Of a stretch of DNA of 64,000 nucleotides, positions 43,588 to 54,240 are shown in pieces. The position numbers and the translations under genes were made by a program. A model generated the notes under the pieces. It searched no databases, was not told the origin of the DNA, and worked only from the letters and a program-made list of their open reading frames with translations. The first letter of the stretch is position 1, and each line of letters begins with the position of its first letter. Source of the stretch: Patellaria atrata CBS 101060 (Eukaryota; Ascomycota; Dothideomycetes; Patellariales; Patellariaceae); NCBI GenBank assembly GCA_010093705.1, contig MU006095.1, forward strand, positions 1,297,623-1,361,622, written 5' to 3'.

Positions 43588-45937
43588 ATGGACGGTATGC
43601 TTGCACAGACTAAAGGCGCAGCTGAGATGGTTATTCGAGGAGGTCAAAATCCGAAAATTAAGCAGCTCAATCAGTACACCGAGGATGTTCATAACTCGGA
43701 TGCTAGGATCACGTCAGATTATGGTGTCAGGAACAGTAACACAGACGACTGGCTGAAGGTTGTAAATGAGGATAAAACAGGCCCTATGTTGCTCGAAGAT
43801 CCGTTTGCTCGCGAAAAGGTATGATATCGATATCGATATTGATGGTATACAACCCGTTAGCAGGCCTGGCTGATGAATATTTACAGATTCACCGTTTTGA
43901 CCATGAACGGATTCCAGAGCGAGTTGTTCACGCTCGTGGTACTGGAGCTCATGGGACGTTCAAGCTCTTCGAGAGTGCAGAAGATGTCACATACGCCGGC
44001 GTATTGACAGACACGTCAAGAGAGACACCAGTTTTCGTTCGATTTTCAACCGTACTCGGGAGCCGTGGTAGTGCAGACACCGTCAGAGATGTTCGTGGAT
44101 TTGCCACAAAGTTCTACACCAAGGAGGGAAATTGGGATATCGTGGGGAATGATATTCCAGTTTTCTTCATTCAAGATGCTATGAAGTTTCCAGATGTCAT
44201 TCACGCGGGTAAGGTAAGTGTGTTAGCTTTCATTTGTCCCCTACCAGTCCTGATCCTGACCTTTTTCAGCCCGAACCCCACAACGAAGTCCCCCAGGCTC
44301 AAACTGCACATAACAATTTCTGGGATTTCCAATATCTACATTCGGAAGCTACGCATATGTTCATGTGGGCCATGTCTGACAGAGGAATCCCACGGTCCTA
44401 CCGCATGATGCAAGGGTTTGGTGTCAATACGTTCTCACTTATCAATGCTAAAGGGGAACGTCACTTTGTTAAGTTCATCTGGACCCCGGAACTTGGTGTT
44501 CACTCATTTGTCTGGGATGAAGCTCTGAAACTTGCTGGTCAGGATCCAGATTTTCATAGGAAAGATCTGCACGAGGCCATCGAGAATGGTGCTTTCCCAA
44601 AGTGGAAATTCGGTCTTCAAGTTATCCCAGAGGACAAGCAGGATGATTTCGACTTTGACATCTTGGATGCTACTAAAGTCTGGCCGGAAGAACTAGTGCC
44701 GATCCGCTACATTGGTCAAATGGAACTCAACCGTTGTGTGGATGAGTTCTTCCCGGAAACTGAGCAGGTCGCCTTCTGTACTAGCCACATAGTGCCTGGT
44801 ATAGGATTCTCTGATGATCCACTCCTCCAAGGCCGCAATTTCTCCTATTTCGACACTCAATTGTCCCGTCTTGGGATCAACTGGCAGGAACTCCCAATAA
44901 ATAAACCAGTGTGTCCCGTCATGAATCACCATCGTGATGGTCAAGGTCGACACAAGATCTCTAAAGGAACAGTCAATTACTGGCCAAATAGGTTCGAGGC
45001 AGTAGCCCCAGCAAAACCGGAGGAAGGTGGTTACGTTGACTATCCCGCCAAGGTTGCTGGTATCAAAGCTCGGATGCGAAGCAAGAAATTCCAGGAGCAT
45101 TTCAACCAAGCTCAACTGTTCTACAACTCCTTGTCTAAGGTGGAAAAGATGCACGTCATGAGTGCGCTCTCGTTTGAGTTGGATCACTGTGAGGACCCCG
45201 TTGTTTATGGTCGTCTCACACAAAGACTTGCAGACATCGACCTTGATCTCGCACAAACAATAGCAAAGCAGGTTGGCGCGCCTGTACCGCAAGAATCCGG
45301 GCGACCCAATCATGGCAGGACAGCCAAGGGCCTCAGCCAGTTTGATTACATGCCTGAAACCCCGACTATATTGTCTCGTCGGGTGGCGCTCATTATTGCT
45401 GATGGTTATGATGCTGTTGCATATAATGGTGTAAAGGCCGCGCTCTCAGCAGCAGGTGCGGTACCGTTCACCATCAGCGTCCGTCGTTCTCCCATCTTCG
45501 CCGCTGGCGAGGACCAAGGGACCGGTAAGGGTCAGAAACCCGATCATCATTTAGAGGGCATGCGGTCGACAATGTTCGACTCCATATTCGTACCCGGTGG
45601 CGTAGACTCCATCGCAACACTCCGCAAGAACGGACGCGCACTCCACTGGGTCCGCGAAGCATTTGGTCATCTCAAAGCCATCGGTGCTACCGGTGAGGCC
45701 GTCAGCTTCGTCAAGGATGCTTGCGCCCTCCCTGGCTTGAGCTTTGCTGAGACGGGCGACGTGGTCGATAGTTATGGGGTTGTTACCAGCAATGAGAGTA
45801 AGCCGGAGAGCTTCAAGGAGGCGGTTAACTTGGTCAAGGGTGCAAAGGACTTCGTCACGGCGTATTTTTATGCGATTTCCATGCATAAGAATTTCGATAG
45901 GGAGTTGGATGGCTTGTCTTCTAAGTTGGCTTTCTGA
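43588..45937 (+). CDS. Large-subunit catalase with C-terminal DJ-1/PfpI-like domain
   Basis: Exons 43588-43818, 43887-44213 and 44270-45937, about 741 residues. It breaks hydrogen peroxide into water and oxygen. Heme-site residues are present: distal His92 ([12 protein letters not shown]), Asn165 ([11 protein letters not shown]), and proximal Arg375 and Tyr379 ([10 protein letters not shown]). The C-terminal part from about residue 555 ([18 protein letters not shown], later [11 protein letters not shown]) is the flavodoxin-like DJ-1/PfpI fold found only in large-subunit (clade 2) catalases. No signal peptide is visible with this start, so it resembles the intracellular spore-type (CatA-like) rather than the secreted enzyme. 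ATGs at 43525 and 43597 are alternative starts; 43588 was chosen because [14 protein letters not shown] reads like the family N-terminus. Introns are 68 and 56 bp. Confidence 0.93.
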
Positions 45938-48900
45938 GAGGTTTGGACTTCAAGTGGGTTCAGTGTATATAGATAGGGAGTATAGGTAGCCCATTAATCA
46001 TCCATTGAGATGAAAATTCTCTATCCGTGATGTGAGACTTTGGCCAGGTAGTTCAAACTGTTGATTGTATATATATCCTGCTGATCGAACTTCGAATTGG
46101 GATCGAACAATCAAATGAAAGTGGTGTTGATATTGTTACAGATACATATCCTCTTCAGACTATAACGTGACCAAATCCCCTCCCTCTCCCTTCTTACCTC
46201 AGAAATTAACCTAGCTCCTACCCTATGAAGGTAGTTCATAAAATAGCTCCTACTCCATGGTGCCATTGAAGGTTTTGGGAGTTTGAGAGATTGATATAAG
46301 GCCCCGTCCCTCCACCCCAACAGAAAAGTTCGTTATCCCATATTATGCTTGGTATACATCAGCTCCTGTAGCTGTCAAGTACGGAAAATTGAGATATGTG
46401 GTTCGTTCGTACGGTCGAGTTGTACGTTTCCTTGGGTGTCTTTTGTGTGTTTCTCTTTTTTGTCCAAGGAATTTGTCGGCGCTTCGGGTAGAAAGGTACT
46501 GTACAGTGTGCGAGGACCTCATTTATAGAAGAAGAGGTAGTTCGTACTTATGTACTATAGTTCCTTTTTATGCATTATAGTTCCCAGCAGTCCGCTCTGG
46601 CTGTTAATAACCTCCTATCTCTCTCATTGTACTGCGTAATTGAGATTGCTAGTCAAGGTAAGGACCAGCTGCGCGTCCTCCACCCCAAGAGCAGGTTCTC
46701 TTTCTTTGTGTTGTCTCGATTCGTACTCTTCAATCGGTGTATATTTCTTTATACACTCAATATACATACTCAGGTCCAAGTATCTCAATGGCTCTTCCAG
46801 AGTATATGTGACCTCCCTCCCTCCAGCTAGTGATCTCTCTTGTTGTCTAGCTCATCTCATACAAGGGGATGGAAAATGGAAGAGAAAGTATGCTATTTTT
46901 CAGGGATCGATCGCGTCTTGATATCCACATTAGTGTATGTGCGGTTGGAATTCATAAACATCCTACTTCTTTCCCGAGAAGGTGGACTGGGATGGGCCTT
47001 GAGGTGTGGGCCAGCGTGGAAGGTATTGTTGGAACTTCTATTTCGTTATCAATATGGTGGACATACTTCTAGTAGTGCTACTAATGTACACCTCTTCAGC
47101 CAGAAGGCGTGAGTACGATAGAGGGGCATGGATGAAGGCACCTATACGATTTTAACAATGGAGAGAGCGGAGAGATTCGAGGGAATACGTTTAGCACACC
47201 CGATAGATGTGCAAAAACTGGAACATGACAAGAGGGCTTGGTGCATAACTATATGCGCTCATATGAGCTTGACTGGCTTTGCAGGTCTCTAGTTGACTTC
47301 GAATTTTCATCTTTGGCGATTCCCTCAAGGTGGCATATTGGAACATATCAACCACCATTTGTTCCATACATGAATCGGTAATAAACCTTCTTGATGCACA
47401 ATTAAATTGTGGAGTTCTACCAAGAAGTACTTCACTTGTAGAGCAGGTCCAAGCTGAAGTTGTGGGTACGGTACCTCCCTTTTGGAAAGATCGTTGTCCA
47501 TTATGTGATGATAGGGGTCGGACACGGATATTTCCTGAGAATCGTACTTCCTAACATGAACACCGGTTATTGAATCACGACCGCCATTCCCGATGCTGTA
47601 CGCGATACGGAAGTACTTTGTGAGCTACCTGGCGTAAAGTACAACCTATACTAACACAGGTAAATGGAGCTTTGCAACATGATTCGATGTTGACCTGATG
47701 CATGAGAGGTGTGCCCCAACAGCTTGGAACCGACCTCTAATCTCCCTTTTGGACAACAATAAACCAGCCTTTTCAAGTTCAACCGATAATTTGATGCTAT
47801 GGAGACGATATCTGTGAGTTGTCAGTTGCTGGAAAGCAAGAGAAGTACATTATCTCCCTTAACCTTCGGAATTTACTGAACCTTGCTCGTTCCTAGACAT
47901 ACTGTACATGAAAGGCAGATCAACGGCCCGACTCTCCGCCTAAACTCGAACGACGCCCTCTCAGCCGCATAGGGGATATTTGAAAGAGATACAGAAGCAG
48001 CTGGGAGTGAATGGCGGCAATGATGTATATAAGCTCCCATAACTTACCGGCTTCGGATATAGCGCTCCTGCTTGCACGGGTAAGAAAATCCAACTTGGCA
48101 GCTCTAACGCCCCTTGGTAGACTGGTATGCCGGATGGATCTATGGGAGCCCTAGGCACTAGACTCGACTTTACAAGTATAGCCAGAAAGATAAGGGCGGC
48201 GTTACCTCGAATCAACAACATAACCAAGTGACAATAGCAAGAAAATCGAGGAAAGATATTGGATAGAAGAACAACATGAGATCCTTCTTTAAACCATATT
48301 CAAAATGACCGCTTATGAGGAATATAACATGCTTACGGTCACACCTCTCGTAGGGGCTGCATTTCAGCATCAAAATTACAATGTCCTAGACAGATTCTGT
48401 CAAAGTCTGTGTAGACCAACTACCGGCAATCTTCTAAGATAGTTCTATTGGGTAGAGGCCTAAACGCAACAATCCTACAACGAGAACTATATGACACCCT
48501 GAGACAAAGCAAGATTGGACACACTTATACCTTAGGCTCTAATGCATCAAAATTTGATCATAACGAGCCGTTTTCGCTCGTCCCTTTTTCGCTTGTCCCT
48601 TTTTACGGGACCAGGCCCCTAATATTCGTTTTGGTTTAACTGCAGAAACCTCATGTCGGCTTATATCAGAAGTGGGACCCTCAGCTGTACAGGCTCTTAT
48701 CTACGACTGTTCACGATGAACTACCGTCTCATACCCATTACCCCTCTTCTGCCATACCTTCTTTTGCCAATACAAGGCCTTATTCATACGACTGCGAAGT
48801 GTTGACGAATTATCTTGTACTGTACAGTACGCCTAGCTATCGTAGATAGATGTCAGCTTCAGTCAACTCAACATGGGGTAGAGCTGCTCACTATGAGCTC

Positions 48901-50631
48901 ACTACTGACGTGTACATTTCATTCTAACATTCATTTGTGAGTTTAGGCTCCGGTGTAGTTTTTCAGGTCTTCGCTCTTCTCCCATCCATTTCTCTTTGAG
49001 ATCCAGAACTCCCGACCAGTTGAGCAACTGTAATTCAGATTGGTGTTCGCCCATGTTCTTACCACGCAATAATGGTCTCCTCGGAATGGTAGGATCGAGT
49101 TAAGGGGATGACGTGCATCTCAGTAGCATTTGCATTTTCGATCGCAGTTCCTTGTCGTCTATTCTATGCTTATGTCTTACTTAATCACCCCCTTGGCGCC
49201 TGATGCGCTAATTCCTTCTTCTCCTCTTTTAACACAACGACCTAGACCACATCTCTCAGTAGAACTGACCGGTCAATAACCTGAATGGTTCGCCTCGCTT
49301 CCATGTTCCATCTTCATATCTTCAGCTCCCTTCTTCACTGTACAATATGTGACATGTCACAATTTTTTTTTGGCTTTAGAGGAAGTGAGCATTACAACAT
49401 ATCTTCAGATATAGCCGGGTAAATATGCATTCGATAGCCATTCTGCAGCAACCGTAACTCACGTTATCAACATTCAAGGGAATATTCTTCGCTCATATTG
49501 GACACAGTCCTTTTAACAATGTTGGTGGCTGATCTTGGTGTAGGTCTGCGTCCCTATTAAGCTCGACCTAGAGAGGTATATCGTCTATATTTATGACGCG
49601 TTGGCCCTGCGTTACCTGCAGCCCTGCACAGAGATATCAACCTAATCATCCTAATGTCAACTGTAGTACAGAATCTGGTGCGTAGCGAGAAGCCAACAAG
49701 CGCAACCAATCATACATTTTTCAACCCGCTGAGCGACGATCACATGTTCGACCACGTATGTGGGCTGAAGACCAAGCAACTTCTCTTTGATCATGTCAGC
49801 TTAGCCGCAATTCCCTATTCAGTCGCTATGCATATCTCATCGCTTCTTACAGCGTCTGTGTAACACACTCTTGTGGATTTCGGTATTTTCCTGGGCGATT
49901 CGTGATGGTGGCACAGTCCTTGCAGTCCAAATTTCTTCTTTTCTCCACTATTCTTCTCGGTTTCGGGAATATTGGCGATTACTCTAATTCGTTGTGAAAG
50001 AGATCGTTCTACGTATATGCAATCCGAGGACCGGATTCGACGATAACCCAACCCCGCAAAAACATTAAACCAGCTGTTCAAATATATCAGTAAACCTTCA
50101 TGGTTGCGGCGTGGTCATGCGGCGTAGGCTCCAGTGGAGTAAGATATGGTAAACCTGGAGTTTCCGGTGAGACATTCCCCGCTGGTTTATTCGTATGTCT
50201 CGTTTAAGGAACGGGAAAGTAGATCTTGAAATCTGGATTAGAGTGATGCGGGAGGAAGCGAGAAGCGAAGGGTCGCTCCCTAATGTGTTTCCTCCGTGGA
50301 ATCCTTCGTGCGGTGGCATGTTTGATATGCGGAGAGTGATATGTTTGACTATATAAACATATGGCATTAGAAGTGGTTCATTGAGTAAGTTGTACCAGAC
50401 GCTGTGCTTGAGGTTGACTTGTCCTACCATCTGTACAGACACTCAGGTTGACGTTGATCTTTGGTGGATTTTACAGTGGCAAGAGGCTTTCTTTCCCCTT
50501 GAAACCCATATTACATCACTATAGTTTGTCACTTTACTGTTCTTTCAATATATCTTTTCCATCAAATTCTCTACATGATAACGAAACTTCTGAGTTGTTC
50601 ATATTGTATGCTCCTTCCCATTAGATCGAAA
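45938..50631. other. 4.7-kb gene-poor region
   Basis: Only short, unsupported frames. It holds a 14-bp perfect palindrome GTACTGTACAGTAC at 48817-48830, a GGTACTGTACAG at 46495-46506 and a tandem TTTTCGCTYGTCCC duplication at 48570-48601. The region before 50632 is AT-rich and probably the aminomutase promoter. Confidence 0.5.
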
Positions 50632-52806
50632 ATGCTCCGTCTATCAGAAACAACTCGATTGATTCCGAGAAACTCGGCCTATAACCTTCGAAAGATGCGG
50701 TTTCACCGAGCCGCTGCTATAGCCACCATCAGTACGCAATCTCAAACAGCTATAGGCTCTAATCCTAGTACGGACGCTTTCCTATCCAAGGATAAAGACA
50801 TCGAAAACTTTGATCCGGGTTTCAAACATTTAGTGACCAAAGTCATCCAAACTATGAAACAGGAATTTCTCCACAGCTCTAGCGATGCCAACCCGTTTCC
50901 TACAAATAAAGTTCTTAGCAAAGAGGATAACGTCAGGGACACAACAGCTGCTTTCCGACAGTTGCCGACACCTGGGTTTCTGCATCCTACTGCCGCTATG
51001 GAGAGCAAGGCCTTCGGAGAGTTGAAGCCCTCTGGGCGACTTCGAATGTTTAATGAGGAAACGCGTCTGAGAGAGGAGAAGAAAGCACTCGAGGAGCGGC
51101 GTATAAAGCTTCTTTTAGACCAACATAGAGCTGATTGCAAGGCTCAAACCGGTGATCCGTTTTGGCAGGAGATCTCAAAATGGGAGAAGGTTACTCAGGG
51201 GGATTTTTTAAGTCACAAGTGGCAAGTACGTCATTTCAGCATGTCAAGGCACCACAAGAAGTGAAATGAGTGACTACCACTAGAGCCTCTATCATATTCT
51301 GCTCTATTGTTTCACTTGGACCGATCACTAATCAAGACTAGGTTGCCAATGCTGTTTATGAACTTCAAAACATTGTAAAATTCCTGGATTCTGTTCTCCC
51401 TCCTAAGGTTCCTGGTCCGCGTATATCCACTCAACCAACTACATGGATTTCGAAAAGAGATTTCATTGACGACGTCGAAAAGGGCATGCTTCAGACCACA
51501 ATGGCGGTGAAATTGACCCCTTATATACTAAGCCGCATTAATTGGAAAGATCCAGTAGCTGATCCGATCCGAGTACAATTTCTCCCGCTGAGATCGGCCA
51601 TGTCCTTAGATCATCCAATGGTAGAATTGGATTCGCTACATGAGAGGAATGACATGCCAGTTCCTGGACTTGTCCATAGATATCCCGACCGAGTGCTATT
51701 CCTAGGTATGCATAGTGCAACTCCTTATCGTTTTTTCAATACCAATAGTTACGTGTGCTATATTAACCGCCGTATGAAGCAACACATATCTGCCCCCTCT
51801 TCTGCCGGTTTTGTACACGTGCCTACGCGATTGGGCCTAGGACCGAATGGTTCATGAGGCAAGCAGAGGCCGAAGCGATGAAAGATAATAGTGCGACTGG
51901 CTCTAAACGATGGGCCGCAATGTACGATTATATCGAAAAAACACCTGCTGTTAACGATGTAGTCGTCTCCGGAGGTGATGCTTACATGTTAGCATCCAAA
52001 CAGATAAAGAGTATAGGAGAGAGTTTACTATCCATTCCACATGTTAAGCGCATCAGGTTCGCTACTAAGGGGCTTTCCGTGGGTCCTATGAGGTTTCTGG
52101 ACCCAGACGATGACTGGACGAACAACTTACTCGGACTAAATAATCTGGCTAGAGAAGTTGGAAAAGAAGTATACGTGCATACACATTTCAATCATCCCAA
52201 CGAGATCTCGTGGATCACTCAACAGGCAATGCGTAGGCTGCACAGGAAAGGCTTGCGTGTTCGAAACCAGGCAGTCATGCTCAAGGATGTAAACAATAGT
52301 GTGCCGGTGATGAGCGATCTTATCCGCAAACTTAGCGACATTCACATTGACCCCGTAAGTAATTACTCTTGAGAATCCACAATCATCAGAAACAACATCC
52401 AGCTAATTAATGGAAGTACTACGTCTACATCCCGGACATGACACCCGCGATCGAAGACCTCCGTGTTCCATTACATGAGTTTATTGCTATTGAAAAAGCA
52501 ATCATTGGCAGCATCGGAGGTTTCAAGATGCCGAAATTCGTCGTTGATGCCCCTGGTGGCGGCGGTAAGAGGCCCGCCATGAGCTACGAGTCGTATGATA
52601 GAACTACGGGAATTTCGACCTGGACAGCTCCTGGTGCTATGCCAGAAGGCAAGAAAGACAAGGTTTTTACTTATTATGATCCTTTGTGGTCTCTGCCATG
52701 GTTGCAGAAGGGGAATTTCAACCTTCCAAAAGAGCAAGAAATCAAAGAAGAGGTTACAGAGAACTCCGCCACAAACAAATCTGTAGACAAATCTACCACT
52801 GGGTGA
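50632..52806 (+). CDS. Radical-SAM, PLP-dependent lysine 2,3-aminomutase-like enzyme (KamA family)
   Basis: Exons 50632-51225, 51342-51705, 51780-52354 and 52417-52806, about 640 residues. The 74-bp third-exon junction was placed because it restores FLATHICPLFCRFCTRAYAIG, giving the 4Fe-4S radical-SAM motif CxxxCxxC at Cys324/328/331. PLP would bind Lys562 in DAPGGGGK, the family signature. Other marks: PVPGLVHRYPDRVLFL, DVVVSGGDAYML, VYVHTHFNHPNEIS and GLRVRNQAVMLKDVNN. Bacterial relatives interconvert alpha- and beta-lysine, or modify related amino acids. The N-terminus (MLRLSETTRLIPRNSAYNLRK) is basic and Ser-rich, fitting mitochondrial import, and about 150 residues precede the catalytic part. 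Substrate and physiological role are not known from sequence. In-frame ATG at 50575 is an alternative start. Convergent with the GFA-type gene. Confidence 0.87.
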
Positions 52807-53238
52807 TCTTCGGTTTCCTTTCCGTTCTACATTCCTATTTTGGGTTTCTATTCTTTCTGTCTTTGATTGAGGGTATCGCAGTTTGATTGGCATCTGCTCG
52901 CTTGGTGGCTATCTGATTGTTAAACCTGCGTTAAATAGCATTGCCTGGTGGTATTCTGCTGTTCTAATCTCTCTTTTACATATTGCTCTGGCGGATATGC
53001 TCTTATTGTGAGGTAATACTGTTGGTTACACTTAAATATGCAGATCTATCTAAACCATACAAAATCAATCTCATTTCTACAAATTCAGATCATTCTTTTT
53101 TCGTACCGGGGCATGCTTTCCTCCTTGACCTTATTAATCGTCTTTAATAACTCCTTTTTGAGTCACATACATAATGCACCGTTTTTCATGCCAATGTTCG
53201 CTAGACTGTCCCTATCCCTGAATTTTTGACTAAAGCGC
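52807..53238. other. Convergent 3' intergenic region
   Basis: AT-rich 3' flanks of the aminomutase-like and GFA-type genes; nothing else seen. Confidence 0.5.
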
Positions 53239-54240
53239 TCATCCATCGACCTCAATATCTCTAATCTTTCTCTTACCCCCTACACTACTTTCTTGGTTTG
53301 GTTGCGCATCATCATCTCCCTCAGTCCACTCCACAACCTCCCACTCTACACTCATGTTTCCATCCGCAGATGTATGCCCACCTTTCTGGCGCTTCAGGCG
53401 TCCAAGTCGGCTATCCGAGACCAGGGATTCAAACCACGGAGCCCCGAGATACGGTGAATGGTGTACTATTCTTTGAACCGCAGGGAACACCTCCTCTCCC
53501 CTTTCCCTTCTCCTCAAAACCGACTGCTGTTGCCCCTGTTCCTGCATATGTACCTCCTCCCCTCTTTCCCTTTCCCTTTCCCTTTCCCTTTCCCTTTCCC
53601 TTACCTCCTGCTCCACTTCTTCTTCCGCCTCAGATGCTGCTTCGGAACTCAATCCACTCCTTACTCCCAACTCCCTTAACATCCCAACCACATCATCCTC
53701 GTCAACGCTCCCGAGCGTCAGGCTTATCCTCTCAGCGTCCGCTCTTGTTCTTTCATGCCAGCTCGAAAGCTGTGTCCCGCAGTAGCCGCAGAATTGCCGC
53801 AGTGTGGAAGGGGGTGTGTGGAAGGTCCGCCGAATCGTGCGGTGAGTCTCATCGGGGTAGTAGGCGTATGTGCTGCTGTGGTACCAGGAGAGAGGGATTC
53901 GGAGGAAGGGTGTGAAGGGGGTTGCTTGGTGGCGGCCTGTACATCAGACAGGGTTAGCTATTGTTGGGCTTGGAGGGTTGGAGAGCTAGGGAGATGTTGG
54001 GTGTGGGAGGAGCGACGTCCAACGTGGGGGATCAGAGGGGATGGTGTTGGATAGGGAGAGGAAGCGCTGAATATGGAAAGAGCATGTTTGATAGGGAAGG
54101 CGAAATGTGGGGTTTGGGGAAATCGTACGATTAGAGAGACTGTTGTCGATGATGAGTTCGAGGGCTTGCGCCGAGTTTGAGGGAATGCTGACGAGGTAGC
54201 GGTTACGTCCGCAGGCGCAGGAGCCGTGAAGTGTGGTCAT
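53239..54240 (-). CDS. GFA/CENP-V-fold zinc protein with charged C-terminal extension
   Basis: Exons 54240-54129 and 53936-53239, about 269 residues. The 192-bp intron has donor GTACGA, branch GCTAAC and acceptor TACAG; the join gives NSLSNRRHQATPFTPFLRIP. The N-terminus MTTLHGSCACGRNRYLV has the Cys-x-Cys zinc site of the glutathione-dependent formaldehyde-activating (GFA, Mss4-like) fold; IPLSWYHSSTYAYYPDETH and FCGYCGTQLSSW add the CxxC site and the fold's core. Many fungal members have no proven reaction, so a carbon-sulphur lyase function is not claimed. After about residue 150 there is an unusual acidic/basic tail containing alternating Glu-Arg residues encoded by a 6-bp minisatellite, then a polar end. 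An upstream ATG at 54606 is in frame but adds text unlike the family. Confidence 0.82.
53565..53600. repeat. TTTCCC hexanucleotide repeat, six perfect copies
   Basis: Lies within the GFA-type gene; on the coding strand GGGAAA reads as alternating Glu and Arg. The unit differs from the usual fungal telomere repeat TTAGGG. Confidence 0.85.

Noticed and set aside
53565-53600. TTTCCC repeats as interstitial telomere
   Set aside because: The unit is not TTAGGG and it sits in frame inside a coding exon.
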